From the NCBI GenBank assembly GCA_013365325.1, contig JABVXV010000195.1, positions 1 through 64,000 of the forward strand: a DNA stretch of 64,000 nt, in the 5' to 3' direction. The position numbers and the translations under genes are program-made. This DNA comes from Dipetalonema caudispina (Eukaryota; Nematoda; Chromadorea; Rhabditida; Onchocercidae). The notes below the pieces were generated by a model. The model did not search any database. It was not told where the DNA came from and worked only from the letters and a program-made list of their open reading frames with translations. The number at the start of each line of letters is the position of its first letter. Position 1 is the stretch's first letter. Positions 13,687-30,100 of the stretch are shown here, piece by piece.

Positions 13687-16600
13687 TGTTAAATGAAAGA
13701 TATTGCGTACCTCTTACATGCGAAGGTATTAGAGAAAAAGATTCTGGGCGGTAATGATTGAAAAATAATAATCATCCAAATAAGAAATGACCTTCCTGAC
13801 CTTCCACCTTCTCTCTTCATATGCATACCTAAAATAATTCTCGAGGAAACTTTAATATAATTACATAAAGGAAGTGTACCATTTGTTTAATTTGGTTGAA
13901 ATATAGAAAATATTTATAAAATTGTTGGGTTTATTATATTAAGAATTTTTCAAAAATTTCTGTTAAAAATATTTGATTTTAATTTTAATTACGTGTTGAG
14001 GTGTACATCAACATTCTTCGTTTAATCTGTTTTAAAATTGTTCGGAATTTATTTATTCGTCTTGTCTTTTTTTATTTTTTGTACGTTTCAATAGAAAAAG
14101 AATGCAATAAATTAGTGACAAGTGTGACCACATCAATAAATTGCCGTACCGACTAATGATCAGTAGAGAGTATAGGTATTAAATTGTGTAAAATGTTGAA
14201 TTTCAATTGAATAGATTTTTTACAATATTCTTAGCAAAATTATGCATACAAATCATTGTATAACCATATCTAATTTGGATCGTACAGTTGAAACTTTCAC
14301 ATAATGCCCCCATTTTGCTGTAATGAAACGATATTTGAGTGACATTTGAAATCGTAAAGAACATTAACGGTTAGGAACGATGGTTACAAAAAGTATGAAA
14401 AGATTATTACGATTTGAGTATATGATACTTATAATACTTTTTTTTTTTGCTCAATTAATCAAATTTCACATATTTGTCGCATGAGAAAAACAAGGATTTA
14501 ACAGAGATCGAATAAATAGGTGATTAAACAACAAAGGGGAAAACTAAAGCTCATTGTTATCAAGAATAGAGTTAGATTTTATTATGGATATTTACATGTA
14601 ATTTAACGATCGTTGGTAATTTGCAGAATTTGCCAGTGTAAAATTTCAATTAAAAAAAAAAAAAAAATACAAAAACCTCAAATTCAGTATGCAATAGAAA
14701 TGTCAACTTCCGAGAATCCCCTGAGGCTATGAAAAAATGGATTTGGTAAATTTAATTTCTTAGGTGGTAATTTATTGTTCGCCTCACCCACCAATAAGTA
14801 CGTATGACCTTTTCTAGAAAGCGGCAAGACAATTAAAACAAAAAATATCCTCCGAAATGAACTACTTGGCTTTTTATGCAGTTGTTTTAAAAAAAAAAAA
14901 AATTCATTTCCCGAGAAACTTTGCTTTATCAAGAAAAGATATTGTTTTTAAGAGTGGTCAGTTAATGAAATAAATTTTAATTTTAGCAAAGATAACATCA
15001 AATATCTCAAATATAGTCCATATTGAATCATATATTAGCTAAAATTAGATAGGCTCCACCTCTTAAATGATGTCGTAATAAAGGAAACCTAATGAGAAAG
15101 ATCAAAGAAGGTTTTGTGTTTAATCAGCGATTTGCATTGTTATCAGATCAGTACGTTTCTGTCCTTCTAAATCATACAAATCATCCATATTCAATTATTA
15201 TTCGTTTTTTCTAGGATAAAGTAACTAATAATTGGCTAAGCCAAATTTGTTTCAAATTAACATTCAGTCTTGTTCTTTTGTTTTGCATTAAATAACGAAA
15301 AACATTTTATTCTTTAATTTATTTCAATTTATTTAAAATTACTATCTATTCCGCAAATACTGTCATCATAATATTCACTGATCGTATGGCTGCTTCTGGT
15401 ATGTTGAAATTGTCAACATTTAATGTTAGGAATACTGGAAGAATACAGCAAAACTCGAAAAAGTTCTTGTCATCGTTTAGTGAAGAAATTATGATAAAAT
15501 ATGCTGAAGAATATTAACACATATCAGATAAAACAGTGTGATTGATTTGATAGTACATCTTATGATAAGGGTTAAACTTATTAGTTGGATTGGGAAAAAA
15601 AAAAGGAAGTAGTAACAAAAACTACTTCTGTGAGTTCATAATAAAATTTATTTTGAAAGAAATCATATAAAATGTAGTTTTAAAATAGAAATAAGAATAA
15701 GCCAAGTTACTGTTGACTTAAATTTTCTCTAGCAAATGCCTCACTTTTAAGGAAATTATCTCAACTAAGCCTTAAAGTACATATGTCGCAAGCTTCATTT
15801 CATCATTCTTCATGCTTAGATGATCAATTCATACATGAAAAGTAATATCCATATTAGTATCTTCTTCGCTTTCTGCTGTTATATCTTCCACTTTCATTTT
15901 AAATATTTTAAATAATGGAAAAACCGAAATTCTTGAAGGCTTTGCATTGTATACTACTCATATTAAAATTTCGGTCATGCACACGGCTTACCTTTTATAA
16001 CAGATTCTAAGGAATTCGGATTTAAGTTTTACAGTTGTGTGTTAGGATTCTACTTAGGATGCCACTGCACTCCAGTGACCTTATCAATCACCACTGTGAT
16101 GGTAATCGACTTTAATTAGGTCAAGTGAGTTATCAATCAACATCTTAACTCAACAACCTCTACTTCACCTTAAATGAAAGAGAACGGAAAGATTTATTGA
16201 TGATAGATAATAAATCATTTAGTGATGAACTCATTTGAAATCATTTAAAAAAAATTAACCCAGGGAAAAGAAAAAATACAAATTAGCAACGCATGCAGCA
16301 GTACAATGAATCTTTCCTGCTAATACTCCAAATTTTAGCTTTTTCGCCTAAAAATTTGATTAAATCAGCAAATATTTTAGGATAAATCAACCGAGCAAGA
16401 AATTGTAAATGAATTTGATGTTACTAGCAATCTTTCTAGCACATGAATCATTGTGAAACTATTCTGTCGAATAAAAGTGATAATTAAGATGTAAATATAT
16501 GTTTTAAAGTTTGAGTTGATTTTTTAAGATGTTCAGTCAGATCGAGAAATCTGTAAACTTGAGCACAAGAGATTGATGCTATTCTTAGGAGTTGATTTCT

Positions 16601-17305
16601 TTCTAGGCATTCATCAATTTGAACATTTATTAAAAGGTGATATTTTATCTCAAATGATAAGTGAATAAGTCATTGAATGGAAGTTGAACTACAAAAAAAA
16701 ATAGCGGAATGAACTGGATGGGTAGCTGGAAAAATGTAAATTTTCTTTTTTGTTATATGATATCCTTTTATAATATCTGAATGATCTGATTTTTCGAAAT
16801 CAACTTAAATTTGAGCAAAATCAAACAATGGCATTATGACCTCAAATTATCTGATAATCCGGTCATTTTTACATGTAACATTGCAACAACAAGTGATCCA
16901 TTGATTGACATGTAAAGCATTTGTCACCATACTGTTATACGCTGACATTATCAATTCAAACATCACGGAAGACATATGAAACCATAAATCACAACGGAAT
17001 CATCTTCTGCACTTCAAACGGCGTGTAGCTATATCTGAAATGAACAACGAACACAGTAAATGATCTTTAAAGGAAAGAAGTACAATATTCGAACCTATGA
17101 ATGGATGAACCAATTTCTATAACTGGTAAATAAATCAGCATTTACTAACCAGAAAAAAATATTTTTTGATAAGAAAATACATTGACTGATATCTGAATTA
17201 TCGCCAAGTCTAATATGTAACTTTGCGGAAGACTTTTAACGAAATAAAATTTTGATGAAATTGATGGATTCTAACAAAAGTTTTCAAATGGTAATGACCC
17301 ACCTT

Positions 17306-19582
<2,277 letters not shown>

Positions 19583-19634
19583 AACTTCTTTCGGTGATGA
19601 GGAAGGAGGTACTTGGTTTACAGCACAGATGAGC

Positions 19635-19636
19635 CC
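19635..19636 (-). promoter_or_regulatory. probable trans-splice acceptor of the hydratase gene
   Basis: On the minus strand GAGCAATTGCAG ends at 19636, 53 bases before the chosen ATG. No upstream exon or donor was found, so a spliced leader is the likely partner. Being second in a same-strand pair, the gene could be a downstream operon member. Confidence 0.4.
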
Positions 19637-20714
19637 TGCAATTGCTCTAAGAGAGTGATAATCTGACCTCTGATTCAGGTCGCTCTTAGGCAAACACTCA
19701 CCGATCGTGACACCGCCTTCTCTGCTGAGCAGTAACTTGCTCTGTTGTTTGTGTTAACTTTGTCCCAGTTCCATATAAATTAGTATTTACAAAATGAAAA
19801 ATGTCTCAATGAAAGACCACATTTTAGTATGTCATTTCGTCCAATAATCTCAGTTTTAATTATACTCATTGAATTAATTAATGACAAATCATAAATTTTC
19901 GCCAACTATATAATCACAGCTGCAAGTAAATAATATTCCTATACCTTGACATTATAAAAACTATTCACATACCCGAGCAATATAAAGACTAACAGGTAAT
20001 TCTCTCTCAACCCTAAAACATCATTTTCCACAGATTCAAATTATATCACCATTAGCAGGCTGTTATTTGCCTTATTTGCACTAGTACTGTTTATCTTAAA
20101 AAAAACACACATATATTGATCTTTGAAAATTTTACAAACGAATTAGAGGGAAAAAAAGAGAATGGAACTCTCAGCTGAAAATGATCAATTTATTTCTCAC
20201 GACCGAAGTACAATGTTTGATCGATTAACAACGACAGCATAGTTTACTGATAGCGCTTACGACTACCGTTATCAAATTAATTAAACCTTGAACTCAGCGC
20301 ATAAACATGACCCTTCAAATCAATAATATCAAAATAAATGAAAGACAACTGGCAATATGACTAATTGGTATTGATACATTTTACACAATAGAAATTTTGA
20401 CCATCGCAAGGAAAGTATAAGAATTTCTACGGAAAAAGTGAATAAGAGAAATATGGAAGAAGACAAGCTTTTCATACACTCAATAAGTAAATTCAAATGT
20501 AGATTCCAACAGAAAACAAGAAAAAGTTAATATTTTTTTAGTATGGAATCTGGGAGTTACCAGAACTTCAAGCATCTCTATTTGTGTCAAATAGGTATTA
20601 GGCAGAATGATAATTTTTTGACCAATTTATAGTTAATATCCATTGTGTGTTTAATAGGGGTATGAAAATGTTTGAGTCCCATAGATTAAAACATAATATG
20701 CTAGAAATGAAGTT
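19637..20714. other. spacer between the two fatty-acid oxidation genes
   Basis: About 1.1 kb holding the 3' end of the acyl-CoA dehydrogenase transcript and the upstream region of the hydratase. No exon-like open frame was recognised. Confidence 0.6.
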
Positions 20715-23700
20715 TCAATAATCAATGGGATGCGATGAGGGCAGTGAACCCACTTTGAAAATGTCGTCTGAAACGGCTTTTATTCGATCTGCATCTCCAG
20801 TTCGTTTTGAAATGTCGTTCAAAAGGATGTGAACATGTTCACATGCCTAAAATAGATCGTTTTATGCGATAGAAGCTAGAGGAAGTGACAGTTAAACTGT
20901 TGGATGAAAAAACTTCTCCTTCATAAGTAAACAGTTAAATTTAACTCAATAACAGAACATTTGAATTCAACTCAATTACGGAAGAAGATGAATATTGTGA
21001 TGTTCACGAATAATTTCTTTATTTAATTCCCAGTTTTCCCGTTCTAGGAAAACTCATGCATAACGATAGAATAATCGTAAGGCAATAGTTGAAAATGATA
21101 AACTAACTCAACATCGAAAATTATTACTACAATGACTATTAATCTTACAATTTTTGCAACCTAGAAATTTCTATGGAACTTTTAGATGCCTTTAGCTAAC
21201 CTGCAACGTATAAAGTTCGGCTAATTTTCGTTCATATTCAAAGGAAGACTGCTGGCTTGCAGCACGGTTACAACGTGATAACACTGCTACAACACTACAA
21301 ATATCAATTGCTGCATCCGCCATTCGTATCAATTCCCACTGTCTTTCTTTAAAAAATGATATTAATTGCTATTAATTAAGGTAAAACTTCAATCTCCAGA
21401 AAGAAAACAATTGCCTTCATTTATAAATAAATGTTTCCTGACCGAGGAAATTCTACTATGAGATCTAAGTTCTGATCAAAATGCCATCCAGCAAGAAATA
21501 AATTGAATAGGAACGAATCTAAGGATTGTTTTAAGAAGAAAAACACTTCTGGAGAACAGCAATCCATCAAATGTGAATTCCCCATTCAAAAGGAAACCCG
21601 CTTAAACCCTGTGATATTTCGTAAACACCATAGTTCAATACTTACCAATTATCCCTCGCTTATGCTTCCAAAGAAGAAATCTTGAAGTATTCCCAAATCT
21701 GTGCACCGATTTCTTCAGTTGAGCGACAGAATGATTCAGGCTAGGATGGCACTTGAAGTCGAACTTGCTACAAACATACACAGTATTATTTAAAGTAATA
21801 TATAACAAAAAAAAAAAAAAAAAAAAATTTTAGAATATAAAAATAGGGAAAAACGTGAAACATGATACAAAAATGTTTTATAATTTTCAAAGAGGAAAAG
21901 AAGTCAAACTTCAATTCGAATTTCGCATTAAAATTCAAGTCCAATGACAAGATTTCCAAGAAAAACTTGAAAAGCAAAAAAACCAACCATGGAAAAATGG
22001 ATTCCAAAAGCAGTTCAATGCTTCCAGACCACGGCTTTTTCATTTTTCCTTGCATATGCTTGCCCGCATACTGAAAGTTCATTCGAAAGGAATATTTTCG
22101 CATTTAAACATAGCTCCAAACGATATTTTATCCATCCAGTATATTTGATGAATATCACAACAATATGTAAGAATTACCTGTAATCCAGTTAATGCAATAA
22201 ATAAGCGCAAAACATCATTAGCACCTTCGAAAATGCGAAAAACCCTTAAATCACGCAACATCCTTTCCAGGCCACATTCCTTCATGTAACCCATGCCACC
22301 ATGAAGCTGAATGGCACGATCACATACAATCCAGGCATTTTCCTCAAATTAAAGTTCAAAGTTTAAAACCCTTAAAATCTCAGTTTCTAAATATTAGAAA
22401 TATTATAGTAAGAGATCTTCATTAAAAATAAAACAGCATAACTCACAGAAGCCATAATTTTCCCCACAGCGGCTTCTAGTTCATAATCCACTATGCCTCT
22501 ATCCATTGTTCCCGATAACATGTACAAGAGACTCTAAATAACCTTCGTGATATCTTAAAAATTTTATTGCATTTATTATTTACAATGTTTGAGAATAAAA
22601 ATTGGAAGTATAATTAGAAATATTTGTTGCTATAAAATGGAAAACTACCTCAGTGGCATAATGACGAAGAACCATGTCAGTTAGCTGTTCTTGGACATTT
22701 CCAAATTTTTTCAGTTTTCTCCCGAATTGTCCTCTCTCTGAGATGTGCTCAATCTAAATGAAATTTCGAATCTAAAAACATTTGAACAGAAATAACTAAA
22801 AACCTCGCCAAGAAATTTAACTTGGAATTTCCTTTAAAAAAGAAGATTAGTTATTTAAACATTACCGTTTTCTGAATACAAAATTTCATAGAACCAGTGC
22901 ATACAGCTGGTATGCCAAAACGGCCGTTATTCAAAATATTCATTGCTAATTTGAAGCCTTCACCTTCAGCTAAAAAAATAGAAACGATATTTGCAGAGCG
23001 GAAATTTATCATTTGCTGTAGTAAATGAACAAACTTAAAGCCACATAATTATAATAAAAAAGGCGAAATCGCAGAGAACCTCAAGTGTTTTAAGAATGCT
23101 CCAGAATATTTTTTAAAAAATGAACAAAACGAACCACCAAGCAAATTATCCACAGGAACTTTTGTGTTATTAAAATGCACTTCGACAGTTTCCGAACCTT
23201 TAATACCCATTTTCTTTTCAGGAGCACTCGTTGTGACACCACCATGACTGCGTTCAACTATGAATGCCGATACCTTGCTTTTTGGTGTTCCATCCTTATC
23301 TTTTACTTGCGTCTGAACATACAACTGTGGTAATTAATTTGCAAATCTTTATACTAGACACGAACTTTAAAGATTAACCATTTTAAAACACGAAAAAAGT
23401 AGGTTATTTTGTAATTTGGCTTAATATTTAAAAGCTGTTCAATGGAAATAACGAAACAGAAAACTTCAAAGGGGCAATTAATTCAATTTCATTCAAAACA
23501 ACAGAAACCACCCGTGCAAAAACGGTGAATACATCAGCGAATGAACCATTACTGATCCACAATTTGCCACCATTTAAAATATAACACTTTCCATCGCTAC
23601 TTTTCTCTGCATGAGTTTGTACTGACTAAAAGATTTCAAAGATCAGATAAAAATCAATGAAAAAATGTTTCACACTTCCGATGAAACAAGTTGAATATGC

Positions 23701-25179
23701 TTGAAAAAATCTAAAAGTTGAATATTAAAATACTAAAATTCCATCATTACGAATTGTAATAATTTAGAATGAAAAGTACATTTGCATCGGATCCCGCGCC
23801 CGATTCTGTTAAACAGAAAGCGGCGAATTTTCGACCCGTAGCCAAATCTGGTAAATATTTACGTTTCTGTTCATCAGTACCGTAGAGTAAAATTCCTTTG
23901 TAACCAATAGACTGCAAATATCTATACACAGCTGAAATCAGTTCTGCGAAACTAGTCAAATTTATGACAATAAGCCTATTAACTCCTTCAATAGTTCTGC
24001 CAAAAACTTCATCACTTCTTCCTTAGGAATTAATATAATACTGCAAAAAATTAAAGGAAGAAAGTTTACCGCCTACAAATACATACATATAAATATATAT
24101 ACAATTTTGAATTTTAAATTGTAAATTTAAAACATACTACCAAAAGCATACCTGATGAGCACCCATAACGACAGCGATTGACAAATCTTTTTCACCAATA
24201 ACCTCTGCTACACGTGCCAACTGAGTATTATTCAGACCTGCACCATTGTATTCTTCCGGTACCAAGGCACCAAATGCACCAATTTCAGCTAATTTTGAAA
24301 GAGTATCCATCGGAATTGCTTCATTTTCGTCGTTCCTAGAAACGTAAGCGTGCTGAGCATATTGCACATTGTCCCGTCAAATTCACTTTGTACATGTCAT
24401 TGTGATAGAGAAGTGACACCATATTAGCACTACCTGCTGTCACTTCTATACCGTCATGATGAATTAGCCGAGCTATATGCATTGCCATTGTCCAGCAGTA
24501 ACCCCGGACAAGAAGACACCTAAAACCAAAAAAGACGGAGAGTATTATAAGTAGCCTTACAGATCAGATCACCCTGAAATTATGGTGAATATCGAGCGAT
24601 TACATCGCAGTATTAATGCGTGAAAAGTCCAAACGATCCTTTTAATGCAATTAAAATAGCACAAACTCTGCGGGATTGTTAATTTCCTCCATAAACTTTT
24701 TTGTAGGCTCCAAAATTAAATGAATCATCTCTCGCCTTTCATCGGATAAATCAACTGGATACGGTACCACATAATCGAAAACTCCTTTGCCCAAAAATAT
24801 GTTTTTGACGAAAGAGGTTGAAATCTAAAATATTTAAATATTAATAAAAAAAGACAATTCAACAATAATCTTATCTACAAAAACGATGATTTACAAACCA
24901 AAAATTTTTATTTTTGACGAAGATCTTCATATCTAGTAAATCTTAATCCGTCGATTAAGTTATAACCTCAGATGCAGTTGCCATCGATTCCACCGTTTTA
25001 GCTTTATTTGTCAGTGATCGATAACAGCTTCTTCCCAAAATAAGCCTGTAATCAACAGCGGACTAATTAATCAAAATATAAATGAACCTCTGGTTGTTTA
25101 AAAAATAAAAACTGATTATAAAAAATAATCACCTGCATTCTGAGATTAGCACAGGCAACTTTGTACAGCGTGTACACAT
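20715..25179 (-). CDS. acdh-12: very-long-chain acyl-CoA dehydrogenase (VLCAD/ACADVL-like)
   Basis: FAD enzyme for the first step of mitochondrial long-chain beta-oxidation. Exons: 25179-25133, 25045-24967, 24824-24667, 24335-24152, 23911-23780, 23625-23509, 23324-23135, 22969-22866, 22753-22649, 22533-22447, 22342-22178, 22070-21988, 21767-21646, 21346-21201, 20846-20715. Phases match; 1851 nt gives 616 aa. The first ~40 residues are basic and hydroxylated ([16 protein letters not shown]), fitting a mitochondrial transit peptide. Then come the N-terminal fold ([28 protein letters not shown]), the middle domain ([21 protein letters not shown]), the C-terminal helical domain with [11 protein letters not shown] (catalytic Glu at about 440), and the VLCAD/ACAD9-specific C-terminal extension. 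KHKRGII resembles VLCAD more than ACAD9. The ATG lies 12 bases after an acceptor-like site. Confidence 0.93.
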
Positions 25180-25191
25180 TAACAGTTGTTG

Positions 25192-25193
25192 CT
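25192..25193 (-). promoter_or_regulatory. probable spliced-leader acceptor of the acyl-CoA dehydrogenase gene
   Basis: Minus-strand ACTTTTTAG precedes the ATG by only 12 bases with no upstream exon, as expected for a trans-spliced nematode messenger. Confidence 0.5.
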
Positions 25194-27132
25194 AAAAAGT
25201 GCAAATTATAACAAGCAGTGGTCTTTATTGTAACTATTCAAAGTATAGGTCACATATATATATATATATATATATATATGATCAAAATTTACAAAGGATT
25301 AGAACTTTCTCATCGGATATTATTGTTAACATAATGAAGTATTTGTGAAAATTCCTAAAAAATGCAAAAACCCAAAAGTCAATTGCAAGTTGTGCCTATC
25401 TGGAAAAGGTACAAATCTATAAAAGTTCATAAAATATGAATGTTCCTGTAAGTCAAAAAACAGTTTTATTGAGGTATCGAATGAAACTGTAAAATAGTAA
25501 ACCTCATTTCGAAAGTTTCAGCAATCATCAGGAAAGGTAAAGGATTTTATAGAGTTGTTAACAAGAAATGAATTAGCCAATTAATGAACGCCTTGATAAA
25601 CTAACGCTTTACGAATGCATAACACAAATACTTCAACCTTCCTTTTGTTTAGAATAAAAGATGAATTGGCATTTATTTGTATCGCAATTATCGTAACTAA
25701 ACCCTAATGATTATACGACGAACTTCATGGATTGTATATCAAAGGGATAAAATCCACTCAAAGATTCCAAACGATATTTGCAAACTTTTGATATTTCGAA
25801 TATTTTTGAAAAAAAATTTATTTTTTCAGTGATGCGCTGAATGAACGCTAGCACATAGTCAGAACAGCGAAAGTGAACGAAATAAAACGATGTTCAGGAG
25901 AAGGACGGATAGTAATGAGATGAAATGAGCGCATCACCTATAGACTTTGAACTCTACCGATACTTTTAATGCGTTGAGTGAGAAACTAAGATCACAGTAC
26001 AAAGTACAACTCCTTGTCAACCTTCTCAACCATTTAATCGTTTAACCTATACAAAAACATCCATATACCTGTTCATCATGTTTGCATACGTTACAGCCTT
26101 CGCACAAATAGGTGAAGTAGACGAAATTCTCAGAGAAGGGTATTTGGTGCGATAACTATTGAATGAAAATGAATATATTTGGTACATGTAACTAGTGCGT
26201 ACAACAAATCTTTTTTATCACAAAAACGAAGTGATGAGCTTCGACAATTTCCTACAGCAATTTATCCAGAAACACCGAATTAGTTTTCTGACCTTAGCTA
26301 TAGTAACAATTAAAAATTAAAAACGATTGATGCATCATTTAAATTTAAAACAAAATGCAATGAAAAAAATCTTACATTTGTCCATAACTTGTTTGATCAT
26401 TTAATAAAATATAATCACACAACGAACTATCAACAAGATTTTGCAATTTTTCTAGAAATTAACCAACATTGAATTGAATTTACAGCCACTCTTCAAAAGA
26501 AGGTGGATTATGGGAAACAAATAATGCTAGCAAAATGAGCAAGAGCTCGGTACACAGTAGCGCCAACATAATAAGATATGCTGTAGTGAATGACTGAGTA
26601 TCGCAGAATTTTAAATCCTCGGCATTCAAATTCATCAACCTTACAGACAGGCAAAAGCTTTTGATTAGAGTTAAACAACTTTCTAAAAATAATTTTAAAA
26701 TAAAAACCATTTCTCTGAAAAAGACTTGCAGTGATTCTGAACAAAAACTTATCAATACTATCTGGAAGAAATTTTCATAGCGAGCAAATCCCAAAATGGA
26801 ATCAAAAAACAATACCATACAGTAAAAAATTCAAACACACCTAAAATAACTTGAAATCAGTACCAAAGAACAAAATGCGGAGAAAGTTTCAAGGAATTTT
26901 CCAAATTTCAACAGAAATTCAAAGAGAAAATTCAATCTGGAAGAAAACTAGTTGTACAGGAAGAATCATAAAGTTACATTATTGCAAATGGAAAAAATAA
27001 GATGATAGATTAGGAAAAATAATTCTAAAAGATGAAAAACACTGCTTCTGCCGGTTAAAACGAGAGACAAAAATATTCCTGTAAAAAAGAATAATTATGA
27101 TTTGAACGGTAAACATCATTCATCTACAAATT
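25194..27132. other. intergenic between acyl-CoA dehydrogenase and MATH-BTB genes
   Basis: Contains the putative promoter of the acyl-CoA dehydrogenase gene, a (TA)n tract and the 3' flank of the MATH-BTB gene. Open frames at 26480-26818 (minus) are hydrophobic, overlap each other in two frames, and have no supported splice partners, so I call no gene. Confidence 0.55.
25255..25280. repeat. (TA)n microsatellite
   Basis: About 13 TA units, some 80 bp upstream of the acyl-CoA dehydrogenase start codon on the opposite strand. Confidence 0.95.
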
Positions 27133-30100
27133 CTAGACTCCACCACTCAAGCGAGCTCGCTTCGTCGTCGGTTCCGATGATGAACCTGAAGCGAGAAGCA
27201 AAACAATAACAGAGATCTTATTAAAACACCTTGAAACTTCGAGCATAAGTCTTTGAAACGAAGCTCAGAATAGTAGTTAATCAATATTTATTGTAATGAA
27301 CCTGCTAGCAGGATAATGGAAGCATCATTATTCTGTCAAAAAGGAAATCTTAATGAATATCTCCGAACTTTTTTGTCCAACCACAGCATTAAAAGCAAAT
27401 CATCGAACTTTCTGTTTCGATATCATGTTTCCGAATTTAATTATATAAAAAAAAAAAAAAACAAAAACATACTTGGGCTGCTGCTAGCACTCAGTGAGCG
27501 AGGATCATTGCTAGATATTGCGGCAACAACTTCAGTAACTAGAGTTGGATGCTCCTTTACTAACTCTGTCCAACCATCCGTCTAAATGCCATTAATAAAA
27601 TTGATGTTTTCCGATCATCTATTAGTGAGAACTTTCTATAATTAGAAAAATTCCCACCAAAACCAAAAGTACACAATTTTTTAATGAAAAATAGATGGAT
27701 CTAAGGCATTTGAAGAACAAAAAGATACAATGAGAACTTTCTAAACTTAGGACGTCCTTATCCAAACCAAAAAAGTATTTCAAATTTTTTTAACGCAAAA
27801 TAAATCGAAGCAACTGAAGAACAAAAAGATGGAGTTAGATATGCAACTACTCAAAACTGATTACTTATCAGAAAAATGAATGTGATATCTAGAGCGCATC
27901 CATATTCCTTGGTTACTGTTGTATAAAGGTATTTATCAAATAGATATCTGATAAGATAAAGAAAAATCAATGAGACTTGAATCTGAGAGAAAATAAATGC
28001 CTGTTTGTTCACGATAAATAAGCAGCTAGAAAAACATCAAAGAATCCACTACCAGAACAAAACCTGGATTTCTGTCGGCTATCATCTAGTGCCAGAGAAA
28101 GTTCAACTCACATAAAAGTAAAAACATACAGTGATAATGGAAGATGAATTTTGTGCAATGAATTTAATGGCATCCGATTTCAACTCCCGTGCATTGTGCA
28201 TATCAGCGAAAACCAAATAACGACAAGCAGATTCCACTATTAATCCAGTGCGAAGTACCTTAAAATCACTCAAAGAAATCATCAAACTCAATAGAAAATA
28301 AGTACTGCCAAATCGCTTTATTTTTTGCTATCATTTGATTTTGATTATTAAATTACCTGTAATAGTTGAAAAAGCTTAATTCGAATGACATTCATAGCAC
28401 TGTCAGTTATCCTGAACAGGAATTTAATGAAGCAGCAATACACTATAAATGTTGAATTGATTTTTTTTTCCAACATCCTAGCTACTCTTCATCAGCCATT
28501 TATACCACTGAAGAATAACAGCGTCCATATAATTGCCCTTAGCTTCTGCCTGGGAAAATTATCTAAAATAAACCTGATCAGCCATTTCTTTGAGACCTGG
28601 AAGCTGGAAGCGATCCGCTGCAGCTAAAAGATCTAAGGCCATATTAGATAAATTGGGGGATCGACCAGTGTACATGTAAAGCAGCAACTCTTGCATTACC
28701 TGTAAATTCAGTGTAAGCAAATGGTTTGACAAGTCATCATTGTAAGCGGTAATGAAATATGGCTAAACTGAACTAAAGAGAGGGATTATAAGAATGTTGC
28801 CAGTTGTGAAAACTCATTCAATTTCTATTAACAACCAGTACGTTCTGGAGAAATTCAATCCAGTCAAATGAAACGAGTGAAAATTCGACTGGACTCAGCA
28901 GAAAAGGATGAGTGTTGAGAATTAAGGAGGAAGAACGAATATCCAGAATGAGCAGAATAACGACGGTATGATGGAAAGTTCTGTCGTCAACAAAAAATTA
29001 CTTGGTCAACCAATCAGTTGAGTAAATAAGGGTAATGACAGAGATGTACTGTAAACAGAAGTGAAATAAAGAAACTGTAAACCTCAAAATCTATGTCTGG
29101 AAAGACGACACGACTATTTTTAGCTTCTTCTGTATGTGGCTCTAACATCGCTGCGAAGACTGGAGAACGAGCTGAGAGTATTATCTGATGAGCTGGCAAT
29201 TCACGTCCACTGGCAACTATTGTAAAATCGGCAAGACGTCCTTCCTTATAAATTGCTTCCAAATCGCGTGCTATCTATAAAACATTATAGCTAGATGTAG
29301 TAATTATATGACCTTTCATGATACTACGGACATGAGCAAATATTTGCGATACCAGTATCTTCTGCTGTATGACCTAATCAAACTGAAATTATTCAACAAT
29401 TTTCAAAACATAACAGAATGTAACTGTATTCAGCATACTAGCCCCCATCTGCAGAATTTTTGAGAATCTTGATTTCAATTTGGAACGAGAATTAATTAAC
29501 CTCCGCTGGACGAGCGTCTGGAACACTGCACTGTCGCGGATTCTGACTACTTTTCGTAACAGTGTCAAAAGTGATAGTAAGACTTAATACAAGCTGCAAT
29601 TCATCCTGTGGTTGTATGTGGCTAACTAAAACATCACGACGTATGTATTCGAAATATCCGTGCAGCTGGAAGTAAATTCAAGTATAGTGAAGCATGCGCA
29701 GAAATCCACTATTTCCAGGTATCTACCGTTTAAAACCATTTTTTCCCCTTCGCCGAAATCATTTAAGAAAAAAAAAGTATTGACAGATTTAGAATGGAAT
29801 TCAAAATGTGCTACAAATTTTTGAATAAAATGTTGAATACTCCTGCATTTAATGCTGCAAAAAGAAATCTACCTGTTGTGTACCTGTGTAAACCGTGGTG
29901 GGTGCTTCTTCATTTTTTGCATTGTATACTGAAAACTTCGCGCGATATTTGGCTGAATTTGTGTTACAGAAAACCTAAACAATCCAATACAATAAAACTT
30001 TTACGACGGCATATCCAATTGACATAAGAACTTGTAATAAAAACATTCGCGGGTACAAAAAACACCAGAAAAGATACCGCTTCATTTCAAAATGTAATGA

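Larger units (their letters stand above)
6077..17305. other. 11-kb gene-poor region
   Basis: No exon chain could be built on either strand. The few open frames of 60-95 codons have low-complexity, phenylalanine/isoleucine/leucine-rich translations typical of A+T-rich noncoding DNA. The left part is the 5' flank of the fusogen gene and the right end is the 3' flank of the hydratase gene. It contains the repeats listed separately (CA tract, 16-bp inverted repeat, 68-bp duplication) and a 43-codon ORF at 15386-15517. Confidence 0.6.

Noticed and set aside
6077..17305. Search for tRNA, SL RNA or transposase-like genes in the gene desert
   Set aside because: No tRNA T-loop context, spliced-leader consensus or transposase motif was recognised by eye; a tRNAscan or Rfam run would be decisive.
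26480..26818. Hydrophobic minus-strand frames resembling a membrane protein
   Set aside because: Two overlapping frames, no start context, no splice partners and low-complexity composition.
28345..28395. Possible small extra exon in the MATH-BTB gene ending in CAG before GTAATT
   Set aside because: The open frame has the wrong phase relative to both neighbours, while direct joining of the flanking exons gives the expected BTB/BACK sequence.
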